This document shows positions 33,924 to 42,617 of a stretch of 64,000 nt of DNA, in pieces. This DNA comes from Pseudanabaena biceps (GTDB lineage: Bacteria > Cyanobacteriota > Cyanobacteriia > Pseudanabaenales > Pseudanabaenaceae). The notes under the pieces were generated by a model. It was not told where the DNA came from. It saw nothing but the letters and a program-made list of their open reading frames with translations, and made no database searches. The stretch covers positions 1,537,001-1,601,000 of the forward strand of contig JAATWA010000001.1 of assembly GCA_013361095.1 (NCBI GenBank), given 5' to 3'. The position numbers and the translations under genes are program-made. Each line of letters starts with the position of its first letter. Positions within the stretch are counted from its first letter, which is position 1.

Positions 33924-34816
33924 GCTATGCCTCGACGCAAAGTCCCACGAATGAAGATGCCGACAAACAAGCCAAAACTTAACAAAGCGATCGTTGCCTT
34001 GAGCATGGTCATCTCTCCCCAAGGTGCAAGAAATATCACGCTATCCCAAGCCCATGTGCTGTGACTGTAGACATAACGAATTGGCTCGATCGCCCAAGAC
34101 AAAGGATTAAGGCTCGCGATCCATTGCAACCATGTCGGCATAAAAGTAAGTGGTGCCAGCGCCGTACTCGAAAACATTAACGGTAAATTTACTAAAAAAA
34201 TAAAGGCAAGCATTTCTTGATGTCCTGGCATGGCAAAGGAAAGCCCCAGACTCAACATCGTAAAGTCCACAATCAGCAGCATCAAAATTAGCGACATCAC
34301 CGCTAATCCGCTAGCACTAGGTAAACTCGCGCCCATCAAAACACTCACCAATATGATCGCTGCGGTTTGAACTAAGCTCAAGGCAATAATAAAAATCGCG
34401 GAGGCGGCAATAATTGAAAATCGGGAAACTAATGGCGCGACTAAAATCCGATTAAGAAAGCCAAATTCGCGATCGAACAGCATTGGCAAACCTGAGTTGA
34501 GAGCGCTGCTAAAGGCGGTGAAAACAATAATCCCTGCGGCTAAAAACTGCACATAGGTTTGACCATCTCCCACTAAACCCTTGGGCAACCCACTAAACAA
34601 AGCTCCAAATAGCAAGAGCCACATCAATGGTTGCAGCACGCCTGCAATCAAAGTAGTCGGTCGGCGACGCAGTTGGATAAATAGTCTTTTGGTGAGCGCC
34701 TGCACTTCTTGGAGAAATTCCGATGACCACATTGTAGGGTTTGGGCTTTCTGGGGGAAATAGGCGATCGCTTTGTGGTTTTTGGATAGGTAGCGGCGGAA
34801 GGGATGTTTGAGTCAT
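33920..34816 (-). CDS. ABC-2 type transporter permease
   Basis: The 298-residue protein has a Pro-rich cytoplasmic N-terminus (1-30) and six membrane helices. Family segments include RRPTTLIAGVLQPLMWLLLFG, the LMFDREFGFLNRILVAP coupling segment and the C-terminal NPLSWAIEPIRY motif typical of DrrB-like daunorubicin/multidrug permeases. No ATPase gene lies beside it in this window, so its partner is encoded elsewhere. It is translationally coupled to the winged-helix gene. Confidence 0.9.
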   Translation of the reverse strand: MTQTSLPPLPIQKPQSDRLFPPESPNPTMWSSEFLQEVQALTKRLFIQLRRRPTTLIAGVLQPLMWLLLFGALFSGLPKGLVGDGQTYVQFLAAGIIVFTAFSSALNSGLPMLFDREFGFLNRILVAPLVSRFSIIAASAIFIIALSLVQTAAIILVSVLMGASLPSASGLAVMSLILMLLIVDFTMLSLGLSFAMPGHQEMLAFIFLVNLPLMFSSTALAPLTFMPTWLQWIASLNPLSWAIEPIRYVYSHSTWAWDSVIFLAPWGEMTMLKATIALLSFGLFVGIFIRGTLRRGIA

Positions 34817-34892
34817 AGGTTTATCTACAGGGTTTAGCCACAGTAATAATCATAACGTTTACCAAGGTTCGATAAGTAGCGAGGTGCTGAAG

Positions 34893-34951
34893 CGAAACCA
34901 GAGATTTTTAAAAACGTTGCCAAGCAACGTTTTTAAAAATCTCTGGTTTCG
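34893..34951. repeat. AT-rich palindrome with ACGTTGC core
   Basis: The 28-bp arms CGAAACCAGAGATTTTTAAA and complement pair fully around a CAA loop. It lies in the 285-bp gap between the divergent ABC-2 permease and the membrane protein at 35102. Confidence 0.75.
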
Positions 34952-34996
34952 GCTTGACAATCAGAAAAATAGGTTTAAATATGAGTTAAAAATGCT

Positions 34997-35101
34997 AAGT
35001 AGTTAAGCTATTAGATATAAACTAAACCCAGATTGCCGTGCCGCCCGCGTAGCGGGCGGCACGGCAATCTGGGTTTTAAGTTTACTTATGCTTAACTACT
35101 T
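34997..35101. mobile_element. Putative non-autonomous palindromic element with both ends
   Basis: The core palindrome at 35024-35076 (arms AAACCCAGATTGCCGTGCCG, loop GTA) is flanked by an outer inverted repeat, AAGTAGTTAAGC at 34997 and GCTTAACTACTT ending at 35101. The right end resembles 10095-10125 and 32445-32475. It has no coding capacity and ends immediately before the ATG at 35102, so it supplies that gene's 5' leader. Mobility is inference. Confidence 0.6.
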
Positions 35102-35890
35102 ATGAGTCAAGATTCAAACCCTGAGGGTATAGAACGTGAAGTTAAAGCTGTCGGTGGGGCGGCGATCGATGGAACCCCGATCGCCTATATCATCGTGTTG
35201 GCGGCGGTTACTACGGTTTTAGCCTTTATTCCTTTTTCGATTGTGCTTGGCTCAGGCAAAGGCATTCCCCTGAGTCAGAGCATCTATCCATTATTAGGCT
35301 GGATACTTGGTCCAATCGCGGGGGCATTGGCAAGTGGTATTGGTACATTTATTGGTGCATTGCTAGCGCCTTACACCGCAGGGGTTCCTGCGATCGCGAT
35401 TTGGGGAGCCGTAGTTGCGAGTTTTGCCGCAGGAGCAATGACGATCGCGCCGAAGCGTAAATATTGGTACTTGGGGTTAATAGTTCTCTTTGCGATCGAG
35501 CTGGCGGCTTATGCTTATCTGGCGATCGCGCGGAATGGGATTCCTGTGCGTACTTTTATCGCAGGTGCATTTATTGATTGGTCAGCACTGATTCTGTTTG
35601 TGTTACCCACGCGGACATTATTCACCAAGATGATCAGCAGCCATAACTTTGTCATGGTCGCGATCGGTATATTTGGCGGTACTTGGACAATTTGCGGACT
35701 AGCCCATCTCAGTCAAGTTCCCTTTACTTACTATCTGTTCAACTGGCCAGAACCAATTTGGAATATGCTGATCCCGATTATTCCTGTCGAAAATGCGATG
35801 CGCGGTTTATCTGGCTCCGTAATTGGTACGGGGGTAATTTCAGGATTGCGCGCCATCAATCTCGTTAAGCCTAAAGAAGCAATTTATTAG
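35102..35890 (+). CDS. Integral membrane protein resembling ECF transporter S components
   Basis: The 262-residue protein has about seven helices. The segment LLGWILGPIAGALASGIGTFIGALLAP resembles the glycine-rich region of ECF-type substrate-binding membrane components (QueT/ThiW-like), and the C-terminus ends in NLVKPKEAIY. No ECF ATPase or T component is nearby. The substrate is unknown and the family call is tentative. The start codon follows directly on the palindromic element. Confidence 0.6.
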   Translation: MSQDSNPEGIEREVKAVGGAAIDGTPIAYIIVLAAVTTVLAFIPFSIVLGSGKGIPLSQSIYPLLGWILGPIAGALASGIGTFIGALLAPYTAGVPAIAIWGAVVASFAAGAMTIAPKRKYWYLGLIVLFAIELAAYAYLAIARNGIPVRTFIAGAFIDWSALILFVLPTRTLFTKMISSHNFVMVAIGIFGGTWTICGLAHLSQVPFTYYLFNWPEPIWNMLIPIIPVENAMRGLSGSVIGTGVISGLRAINLVKPKEAIY

Positions 35891-35905
35891 AACTCTTTTT
35901 ATCTA

Positions 35906-35954
35906 ACCCAAAAGATAAGTGGCGGCGCTTTACGCCGCCACTTATCTTTTGGGT
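35906..35954 (+). terminator. GC-core palindrome downstream of the membrane protein
   Basis: The arms ACCCAAAAGATAAGTGGCGG and complement surround a CTTTA-type loop and lie 15 bp after the stop codon. A second, armless core CGGCGCTTTGCGCCG follows near 35983. Confidence 0.7.
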
Positions 35955-36064
35955 GCTACCAATCAATTTCTTGGGTTTTGAACGGCGCTTTGCGCCGCAA
36001 ATTGTTAGTAAAACTGGCATTGCTATATTATGGAAATCGCGCATTCTTGAATGAAATCAGAACC

Positions 36065-37129
36065 ATGATCCAAACGATTAGTTTTAAACTCTCTGAACTC
36101 GCCGCCGAGTTAGTTGCCACCTTGCCCGATTGCCAATTTGAGTCCGATGGCACAGATCCTCTGATCACAGGCGTAGCCGCAATTGACAAAGCGCAAACAG
36201 GAGAAATTACCTTTGTGTCATCGGCAAAGTTTGTCACTCATCTCAAGGACACTCAAGCCAGCGCCGTGATTCTCGATCTCAAAACTCCCTCACCATTGCC
36301 CTGCATTCGTACAGCCTATCCGCGTATTTTATTTGCGAAGGTTCTAGAAAAGTTTTACCAGCCCCCCACTCCCCCTGTCGGCATTCATGCCACCGCGATT
36401 TTGGGAGAAGATGTGCAGTTAGGGGAGAATGTAGCGATCGCACCCTATGTAGTAATTAGCGATCGCGTCAAAATTGGCGATAACGTTACTATTTATCCCC
36501 ATGTCACGATCTATAACGATGTAGAAATTGGCGCAAATACAACCATCCATGCCAGTTGTGTAATTGGCGATCGCACTCAAATTGGGTCAAACTGTCTCTT
36601 CCATCCCAGTACTGTGTTGGGTGGTGATGGATTTGGCTTTGAGATTTCTCCCAATGGAACTTGGTACAAAGTGCCACAAATCGGTCATGTAATTATTGAA
36701 GATCATGTGGAACTTGGCTGCTCTTGTGCCGTAGATCGTCCTGCGGTGGGCGTGACCATCATTCACAAAGGCGCGAAACTAGATAACTTTGTCCAAATTG
36801 GTCATGGTGTGGAAGTGGGAGCGCATTCAGTGCTAGCGTCACAGGTCGGCTTAGCGGGTGGAGTTAGTCTCGGTCATCATGTGGTGATGGCAGGACAGGT
36901 TGGAGCTGCCAATCACATTCATATTGGCGATGGCGCAATTATCGGTGCAAAGTCTGGTATTCCCAGTAATGTTCCCGCAGGGGTAACTATGATGGGCTAT
37001 CCTGTGGTTCCTGAAAAGGACTGGAAGCGGATTGTGGTAGCAGAAAGACAGCTTCCAGACTTATTACATACGGTGCGGAAATTGGAGAAAAGAATTGCGG
37101 AGTTAGAAGCCAAGACTCAAGAGCAATAA
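36065..37129 (+). CDS. lpxD: UDP-3-O-acylglucosamine N-acyltransferase
   Basis: LpxD adds the N-linked acyl chain in lipid A synthesis. The 354-residue protein, from the ATG at 36065, has an N-terminal uridine-binding domain (FKLSELAAEL, FVSSAKF), a left-handed beta-helix of hexapeptide repeats (about 105-310) with the loop VLGGDGFGFE, the catalytic-type histidine in FVQIGHGVEVG, and a C-terminal coiled coil (LEKRIAELEAK). A TTG-start extension to 35978 would be read through a palindromic repeat and is rejected. No lpxA, lpxC or fabZ is adjacent. Confidence 0.93.
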   Translation: MIQTISFKLSELAAELVATLPDCQFESDGTDPLITGVAAIDKAQTGEITFVSSAKFVTHLKDTQASAVILDLKTPSPLPCIRTAYPRILFAKVLEKFYQPPTPPVGIHATAILGEDVQLGENVAIAPYVVISDRVKIGDNVTIYPHVTIYNDVEIGANTTIHASCVIGDRTQIGSNCLFHPSTVLGGDGFGFEISPNGTWYKVPQIGHVIIEDHVELGCSCAVDRPAVGVTIIHKGAKLDNFVQIGHGVEVGAHSVLASQVGLAGGVSLGHHVVMAGQVGAANHIHIGDGAIIGAKSGIPSNVPAGVTMMGYPVVPEKDWKRIVVAERQLPDLLHTVRKLEKRIAELEAKTQEQ

Positions 37130-37170
37130 ATAATGCCGTGCTGCCCGCGTGGTGGGCGACACGGCATTAT
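37130..37170 (+). terminator. Imperfect palindrome downstream of lpxD
   Basis: The arms ATAATGCCGTG and CACGGCATTAT enclose an imperfect CTGCCCGCGTGGTGGGCGA core. It starts at the base after the lpxD stop codon and resembles a decayed copy of the core at 35024-35076. Confidence 0.6.
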
Positions 37171-37212
37171 AGCTTTGCTTCTCACAAATTTACAGCCTTT
37201 GCGCTCAAATCC

Positions 37213-37271
37213 GAACCAAGAAATTTGTTAAAAGTGTGGCTTTGCCACACTTTTAACAAATTTCTTGGTTC
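37213..37271. repeat. Long palindrome upstream of ftsH
   Basis: The 28-bp perfect arms GAACCAAGAAATTTGTTAAA and complement surround a TTT loop and GTGTGGC core. The remainder of the 351-bp lpxD-ftsH gap (37272-37480) must hold the ftsH promoter, but I see no specific regulatory motif. Confidence 0.75.
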
Positions 37272-37480
37272 TTCTTATAGGAAATTACTGTAAATCAATG
37301 AAATACTCAGCTCCACTAAGCTCGACCTATTATTTTGTGGATTTACGACAGTCCAAAGCCTGTTTTCTTGGTAGGTTTTCCTTTGGGTAGATATTTGCGA
37401 TCGCGCGATCCCATTGATTAAGGATCATGGTAAGTTAAGTTTAGTTAAGAAATTATTTTGAACATCAGGCTTTTTGCTAT

Positions 37481-39367
37481 ATGAAATCCTCTTGGAGAAC
37501 TGCGCTGCTGTGGTTACTGCCCATAGCAATCATCGGCTTTTTTGGCTGGCAGACGTTAGTTGCCCGTCCAGCCCCTAGTCGTCCCACTGTGAACGCGGCA
37601 AATACCCGCATCGCCTACGGAAGATTCCTTGAATATCTCGATGAACATCGTGTACGCAAGGTAGATATTTTTGATGGTGGTCGCACGGCAGTAATTGTAG
37701 CAACCGATCCCCAAATTGAAGGTAAAGAGCAACGCGCTAGAGTCGATTTGCCACTATACGCACCTGAGCTAATGGATAAGCTCAACGAAGGCGGTGTAGA
37801 TTTGGCAATCTATCCACCTAGCAACAATGGCGCAATCTGGGGATTTATTAGTAACCTAATCTTCCCTGTTGCCCTAATTGCAGGTTTATTTTTCTTGTTC
37901 CGCCGCTCCAACCAAATGGGTGGACCAGGACAAGCAATGGACTTCGGCAAAACCAAAGCACGTTTTGCAATGGATGCTCAAACAGGCGTAATGTTTGATG
38001 ATGTCGCTGGTATTGAAGAAGCTAAAGAAGAACTTCAAGAAGTTGTCACGTTCTTGAAGAAGCCCGAACGTTTTACAGCCGTTGGCGCAAAGATTCCTAA
38101 AGGTGTTTTATTAATTGGCCCTCCTGGAACTGGTAAGACTCTCTTGGCTAAGGCGATCGCAGGTGAAGCTGGTGTACCTTTCTTCTCTGTTTCTGGTTCG
38201 GAGTTTGTCGAAATGTTCGTTGGTGTTGGCGCATCCCGTGTCCGCGACCTATTTAAAAAAGCTAAAGAAAACGCACCTTGCATCATCTTTATTGATGAAA
38301 TTGATGCAGTCGGTCGTCAACGTGGTGCTGGTATCGGTGGCGGTAATGACGAACGCGAGCAAACCCTCAACCAAATCCTCACGGAAATGGATGGATTTGA
38401 AGGTAACTCTGGCGTAATCGTGATTGCGGCAACTAACCGCGCTGATGTGCTTGACTCAGCACTGTTACGTCCAGGTCGCTTTGATCGCCAAATCGGTGTC
38501 GATCCACCTGATATCAAAGGTCGTTTGCAAGTTCTCAATGTCCATGCTCGTGACAAAAAAATTAGTCCTGAAGTTTCTCTAGAAGCGATCGCAAGACGTA
38601 CTCCTGGATTTGCAGGTGCTGACCTTGCGAACTTACTCAATGAAGCTGCGATTCTCACCGCTCGTCGCCGTAAGGATGCGATGACGATGGCAGAAATCGA
38701 TGATGCAGTAGATAGAATCATCGCTGGTCTGGAAGGTAAAGCTCTCGTCGATAGCCGTAACAAGCGCTTGATTGCCTATCACGAAGTTGGTCACGCGATC
38801 GTAGGTACGTTGATGAAGGATCATGACCCCGTTCAAAAGGTAACTCTCATTCCTAGAGGTCAAGCGGCTGGATTGACATGGTTTACTCCTGACGAAGAGC
38901 AAACTCTAATCTCTCGTGGTCAAATCCTCGCTCGGATCACGGCTGCTCTCGGTGGACGTGCTGCTGAAGAAGCGGTATTTGGCTCTGCGGAAGTAACTAC
39001 TGGCGCGGGTGGCGACTTACAACAGGTCAGTGGCATGGCACGTCAGATGGTCACTCGTTTTGGAATGTCTAATATTGGTCAACTTGCCCTTGAAGGTCAA
39101 AGTTCGGAAGTATTTCTCGGACGTAGCATGGGCGGCGGTTCCCAGTATTCTGAAGATATTTCTGCAAAGGTGGATCAACAGGTTCGCGAAATCGTGCAGA
39201 AGTGTTATCAAACTGCCTTGCAAATCGTGTATGAAAACCGTGCAGCGATCGATCGCGTGGTTGATCTGCTAGTTGAAGCAGAAACTCTCGATGGCGACGA
39301 GTTCCGTCGTATTGTCTCTGAGTACACTGCTCTCCCTGTAAAAGAGCGTTTTGTTCCTCAAATCTAG
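37481..39367 (+). CDS. ftsH: ATP-dependent zinc metalloprotease FtsH
   Basis: The 628-residue membrane-bound AAA protease has two N-terminal helices (8-26 and 118-140) bracketing a periplasmic or lumenal domain. The AAA domain carries Walker A GPPGTGKT (213-220), Walker B IIFIDEID (268-275) and the arginine-finger region RPGRFDRQI. The zinc protease motif HEVGH is at 434-438. Cyanobacteria have several FtsH paralogues that degrade damaged D1 and other membrane proteins. Which paralogue this is cannot be settled here. A strong hairpin follows the stop. Confidence 0.96.
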   Translation: MKSSWRTALLWLLPIAIIGFFGWQTLVARPAPSRPTVNAANTRIAYGRFLEYLDEHRVRKVDIFDGGRTAVIVATDPQIEGKEQRARVDLPLYAPELMDKLNEGGVDLAIYPPSNNGAIWGFISNLIFPVALIAGLFFLFRRSNQMGGPGQAMDFGKTKARFAMDAQTGVMFDDVAGIEEAKEELQEVVTFLKKPERFTAVGAKIPKGVLLIGPPGTGKTLLAKAIAGEAGVPFFSVSGSEFVEMFVGVGASRVRDLFKKAKENAPCIIFIDEIDAVGRQRGAGIGGGNDEREQTLNQILTEMDGFEGNSGVIVIAATNRADVLDSALLRPGRFDRQIGVDPPDIKGRLQVLNVHARDKKISPEVSLEAIARRTPGFAGADLANLLNEAAILTARRRKDAMTMAEIDDAVDRIIAGLEGKALVDSRNKRLIAYHEVGHAIVGTLMKDHDPVQKVTLIPRGQAAGLTWFTPDEEQTLISRGQILARITAALGGRAAEEAVFGSAEVTTGAGGDLQQVSGMARQMVTRFGMSNIGQLALEGQSSEVFLGRSMGGGSQYSEDISAKVDQQVREIVQKCYQTALQIVYENRAAIDRVVDLLVEAETLDGDEFRRIVSEYTALPVKERFVPQI

Positions 39368-39375
39368 AATATAAG

Positions 39376-39425
39376 GTACAAAAAAAGTAGGGATGGTGCA
39401 AGCACCATCCCTACTTTTTTTGTAC
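39376..39425 (+). terminator. Hairpin downstream of ftsH
   Basis: The 24-bp perfect arms GTACAAAAAAAGTAGGGATG and complement flank a two-base loop, 9 bp after the ftsH stop. It has A/T tracts on both sides, as in a bidirectional terminator. Confidence 0.8.
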
Positions 39426-39431
39426 TTTAAA

Positions 39432-39463
39432 ATTGACTGGCGGCGCTTCGCGCCACCAGTCAA
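39432..39463. repeat. Short GC-core palindrome
   Basis: ATTGACTGGCGGCGC-TTC-GCGCCACCAGTCAAT has one mismatch and is the second of three palindromes packed into 39376-39546. Confidence 0.7.
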
Positions 39464-39503
39464 TTAGTTCTAGGAACAGTAAGCATAATTAATTACAAAC
39501 CGA

Positions 39504-39546
39504 AACTCGTAAAGTTGCGCCCCTGCGGGGCGCAACTTTACGAGTT
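39504..39546. repeat. Palindrome with GCGCCCC core
   Basis: The perfect arms AACTCGTAAAGTTGCGCCCC and complement are flanked left by AGTAAGCATAATTAATTAC and right by TACTTATGCTTGGCTAG. These resemble the ends of the element at 34997-35101, so the whole unit may be about 39475-39587. Confidence 0.6.
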
Positions 39547-39623
39547 TTGGTAATTTATTTTGCATAAATACTTATGCTTGGCTAGATCTAATATTGGTGA
39601 TGTTTCACATCAAGTTTGATGAA

Positions 39624-40211
39624 CTACTTTGACAACCAAGACTTAAGACTTTGCCATACTCCTTTACTAGCAGGACTTTCTGAGTCTTGAGTCTGGTTTT
39701 TTGGCTTAGATTTCAGCTTTGCTTCCAACTCTTTACTTCTAAAATCTAACAACAACACAACCCGATTGCGATCGCCTCGATTCCAAGCCTCATGTTCCGT
39801 CGTGTCATCAAAAACTAAGCACTTACCCTCTTGCCAATCGCGCACATCTTCACCAACTCGCAAACTACAACCATCGCAACCAATTAGCCCCAAATGGCAA
39901 CGCAGCAAACCTTCAGGGTAACCTGTGTGCGCCTGAATATGAGTATTTGGCAACAAAGAAGAAAATCCTGCTGTCACCATGTCAGGAATATTCTCAATGA
40001 GCTTAGTTGTTTCAGGGCAAAGTTTACAATTCTTTTGTAACTTCATGCCAAAAGCATACAAACCAAAGGTTTGCCAGCCTTTTCCATATAAATATTTCTC
40101 AGGCCAATCTAGAAAATCATTAGGGCTAATTTGTTCTAACTCTTGTTTGATTGTCAGCCAATTTTCTTCTAGGTTTTTAGTAAAAGCATATTCTTGTGAA
40201 TCTTTAAACAT
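39624..40211 (-). CDS. Aspartyl/asparaginyl beta-hydroxylase-like protein
   Basis: The 195-residue protein of the Asp/Asn hydroxylase family contains AHTGYPEGLLRCHLGLI and FDDTTEHEAWNRGDRNRVVLLLD, which supply the two iron-binding histidines and the 2-oxoglutarate arginine of this Fe(II) dioxygenase fold. I chose the ATG at 40211, preceded by GGAG at a 12-nt spacing. An in-frame start at 40292 would run back into the small upstream gene. The last 30 residues are Lys/Ser-rich. Its substrate is unknown. Confidence 0.82.
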   Translation of the reverse strand: MFKDSQEYAFTKNLEENWLTIKQELEQISPNDFLDWPEKYLYGKGWQTFGLYAFGMKLQKNCKLCPETTKLIENIPDMVTAGFSSLLPNTHIQAHTGYPEGLLRCHLGLIGCDGCSLRVGEDVRDWQEGKCLVFDDTTEHEAWNRGDRNRVVLLLDFRSKELEAKLKSKPKNQTQDSESPASKGVWQSLKSWLSK

Positions 40212-40215
40212 AGAT

Positions 40216-40416
40216 TTATTTATCTCCGATTCCCCACTGTCTGAGCGTTCTAGCAACCAAAATTTTGACTGAGTTAAAAATGGTTGTAACAATTTCTATT
40301 GGACCACCCACACGGCTCAACATCTTTACCGAAAAAATTACCCATTCCCACCCCCTGCCAATTTCCACCCATAGGGAAGGTCTACTATCATCAGGTCTCG
40401 GATTGTTTGAGTCCAT
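40216..40416 (-). CDS. Small hypothetical protein
   Basis: The 66-residue frame ends four bases before the hydroxylase start, as expected for a short operon. It has a polar Pro/Asp/Ser-rich lead, a Trp-containing segment and an amphipathic C-terminal half (PIEIVTTIFNSVKILVARTL). I do not recognise a family, and no strong ribosome-binding site is seen. Existence rests on its position and on its not being a shadow of another accepted gene. Confidence 0.4.
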   Translation of the reverse strand: MDSNNPRPDDSRPSLWVEIGRGWEWVIFSVKMLSRVGGPIEIVTTIFNSVKILVARTLRQWGIGDK

Positions 40417-40488
40417 AAATTTGTTTGAATTAAATTCAAAAATTATCCCTAAAGTTTACATTAATCTCTCTTCACTTCAATCTCAATA

Positions 40489-40559
40489 TTAGGACACAAA
40501 ACCAAAAGATGAGTTGCGGCGCGAAGCGCCGCAACTCATCTTTTGGTTTTGTGTCCTAA
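40489..40559. repeat. 71-bp perfect palindrome
   Basis: The 34-bp arms starting TTAGGACACAAAACCAAAAG and ending at GCGGCGC pair without mismatch around a GAA loop. It is the longest uninterrupted palindrome in the window and the first of four in 250 bp of gene-free DNA before hemE. Confidence 0.85.
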
Positions 40560-40589
40560 CAAGAATAGCAACATCTATAAAACCTCCAA

Positions 40590-40622
40590 GAGTAATGGCG
40601 GCGCTTCGCGCCGCCATTACTC
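40590..40622. repeat. GC-core palindrome, second of the cluster
   Basis: GAGTAATGGCGGCGC-TTC and complement, perfect 15-bp arms. One base separates it from the next palindrome. Confidence 0.8.
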
Positions 40623-40675
40623 AAAACCCAAGAGGGAGTTGTGGCGCGCAGCGCCGCGACTCCCTCTTGGGTTTT
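40623..40675. repeat. GC-core palindrome, third of the cluster
   Basis: The arms AAAACCCAAGAGGGAGTTGT and complement lead to a GGCGCGCAGCGCCG centre, with one mismatch near the core. The outer end AAAACCCAA recurs in several other copies. Confidence 0.8.
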
Positions 40676-40703
40676 GGTTTTGTCCTAAAATTGAAACCTA
40701 CAA

Positions 40704-40738
40704 AGTAGGATAGCGGCGCTTTGCGCTGCTATCCTACT
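40704..40738. repeat. GC-core palindrome, fourth of the cluster
   Basis: AGTAGGATAGCGGCGC-TTT and a right arm with one mismatch. It is the copy closest to the hemE 3' end (40789) and may act as its terminator. Confidence 0.75.
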
Positions 40739-40788
40739 GAGAACATACGATCGCAAAGCGCTGTAATACAAAGCGTAATAGCTATACT

Positions 40789-41826
40789 CTAATAGCTAAG
40801 CCCCTTAACAGTTTCAAAGAAGAAACGAGCATTATCTTCAGGTGTAGTCGCCAGAATGCCATGACCAAGGTTCATAATATGACCCTTATTACCTGCCTTC
40901 TGCACCACTTCCAAAATTCTCTCTTTGATATAGCTTTGCTCAGCAAATAACACACAGGGGTCGAGGTTACCCTGTACAGGAATATCCTGACCAAGCAAAT
41001 TGCGAGCATCAGCAAGATCTACAGTCCAGTCAACACTAACAATATCAACACCCGATTTAGGCATTAGATTTAACACCCCTGCACTGCCGCTAATGTAAAG
41101 GATCATCGGCGTATCAGGATACTTTGCCTTAACCTGATCAACCACCATCTTTTGATAGGGCAACGCAAAAGTCGCATAATCGGTAGGACATAGATGTCCT
41201 GCCCAAGAGTCAAACATTTGCACAACTTGAGCGCCACACTCGATCTGGTGGATTACATACGCACCAATCATCTTGGCTAACTTAGTCAAAAAGCTATGGA
41301 TAATTGCTGGCTCTTTGTATGCCATTGACTTAATCACAGAATAATCCTTGGAGCCTTTGCCCTCCACAGAATAGGCTGCCAATGTCCAAGGTGCGCCCAC
41401 AAAGCCCAAAATCGTCGCTTGATCCTTAACTTCTTCTTTGATCGTAGCTAAGATTTTGCGAATAAAAGGAACAGAAGTATCAGGGTCAAACTCAGTAAGT
41501 GCATCAACCTGAGCCTGAGTACGAATTGGCGACTCGATCAATGGGCCTTTGCTTTCAATGATGTCAAAATTAATGCCGATACCAGCGAGGGGAGTAAGAA
41601 TATCGGAAAACATGATCACACCATCGGGCTGGAAAGCGCGGAATGGTTGGAGTGAAATCTCAGCAGCAAGTTCAGCGATTTCCGATCGCTCTCTAAATGT
41701 GGGATATTTTTCACGCAAATCCCGATATACCTTCATATATCTTCCTGCTTGGCGCATCATCCATACTGGCGGACGATCCAGTACTTCACCTCTTGCAGCC
41801 CTAAGCAAGCGATCATTGCCTCCCAT
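40789..41826 (-). CDS. hemE: Uroporphyrinogen decarboxylase
   Basis: HemE decarboxylates uroporphyrinogen III to coproporphyrinogen III in heme and chlorophyll synthesis. The 345-residue protein has the N-terminal substrate motif [13 protein letters not shown] (about 20-31), the acidic [13 protein letters not shown] region, [24 protein letters not shown] and the C-terminal GNLDPCVLF and [14 protein letters not shown] segments. All are canonical. It is a single-gene unit preceded by about 360 bp of non-coding DNA. Confidence 0.97.
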   Translation of the reverse strand: MGGNDRLLRAARGEVLDRPPVWMMRQAGRYMKVYRDLREKYPTFRERSEIAELAAEISLQPFRAFQPDGVIMFSDILTPLAGIGINFDIIESKGPLIESPIRTQAQVDALTEFDPDTSVPFIRKILATIKEEVKDQATILGFVGAPWTLAAYSVEGKGSKDYSVIKSMAYKEPAIIHSFLTKLAKMIGAYVIHQIECGAQVVQMFDSWAGHLCPTDYATFALPYQKMVVDQVKAKYPDTPMILYISGSAGVLNLMPKSGVDIVSVDWTVDLADARNLLGQDIPVQGNLDPCVLFAEQSYIKERILEVVQKAGNKGHIMNLGHGILATTPEDNARFFFETVKGLSY

Positions 41827-42093
41827 AATTAACTTTTCCTGTGTTTAAAAACTTTTTATTATTGTGCTTTTGAATTATAGAACGTGACGGGGCAGACACT
41901 CGCGATCTACATCGCTTCTATTTGGCTACAGACCGCAAAAATGGCTGTAATCGCAAAACTTAGCCTTTATTTAACCTATGACATTGAGCTAAGTACTTAT
42001 ACTTTCTTTAAGATATGTTATTAATATTTAAGTTGTAAATTTTTTACTTCTCACAGAACTAATAGCTAAGCGCAATTATTTAAAGATAAACCT

Positions 42094-42125
42094 CTAATAC
42101 CTGTGGCGATCGCCACAGGTATTAG
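42094..42125. repeat. Perfect 32-bp palindrome centred on a HIP1 site
   Basis: CTAATACCTGTGGCGA and its complement form an uninterrupted dyad whose centre is GGCGATCGCC. The left flank AATAGCTAAGCGCAATTATTTAAAGATAAACC resembles the end sequence of the element at 34997-35101. It lies between divergent hemE and cytM. I see nothing else in 41827-42223 beyond the expected promoters. Confidence 0.7.
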
Positions 42126-42223
42126 CTCAGACAAGTTAATACCCTGTAGTAGATATAGGAGTAAACTTTATAAAAAATGGACTCTCGGTGACAGATATAA
42201 CAGCAGATACAGAGTTGAATCCC

Positions 42224-42613
42224 ATGTCAAATACAGTGACAGATCCAGTACTAATAGACTCCGAGGTAAAGTCACCGACAAAGATGATTGCGATCGCAGT
42301 GATTTTGATCGCGATCCTAGTTGCTGTAGTGGTGTGGCTAATGCGACCACCTATTGATGTATATACCCAGTCAGTATTAAATCTGTCAGGCAACCCCGTG
42401 CAGGGTCGCTCTATTTTTGTAATGAACTGTGTTGCTTGTCATGGTCAATGGGCTAATGGCAAGGTTGGACCCAATTTGCATGGTGTATCCGATCGCAAGT
42501 CTGACGCACAACTAATTCAACAAGTTGTAAGTGGCGAAACTCCACCAATGCCACAGTTTCAACCCAGTTCGCAAGATATGGCTGATTTGTTAAGTTATCT
42601 CAAACAACTATAA
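42224..42613 (+). CDS. cytM: Membrane-anchored cytochrome c, CytM-like
   Basis: The 129-residue protein, from the ATG at 42224, has an N-terminal anchor helix (IAIAVILIAILVAVVVWLM) and one class I cytochrome c domain. The heme motif is CVACH, preceded by NPVQGRSIFVMN and followed by KVGPNLHGVSDRKS. The axial methionine is probably the one in TPPMPQFQPSSQDM, and the C-terminus is LLSYLKQL. This pattern matches cytochrome cM of cyanobacteria, which affects respiration and chlorophyll synthesis. A GTG at 42188 is an alternative start. The gene lies divergent to hemE. Confidence 0.8.
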   Translation: MSNTVTDPVLIDSEVKSPTKMIAIAVILIAILVAVVVWLMRPPIDVYTQSVLNLSGNPVQGRSIFVMNCVACHGQWANGKVGPNLHGVSDRKSDAQLIQQVVSGETPPMPQFQPSSQDMADLLSYLKQL

Positions 42614-42617
42614 AATC

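Noticed and set aside
33612..34064. Frames opposite the winged-helix and ABC-2 genes
   Set aside because: They lie antisense to well-supported coding sequence and have no recognisable motifs.
35978..36064. TTG-start extension of lpxD by 29 residues
   Set aside because: It would translate a repeat core (CGGCGCTTTGCGCCG), and MIQTISFKLSELAAEL at 36065 is the expected LpxD start.
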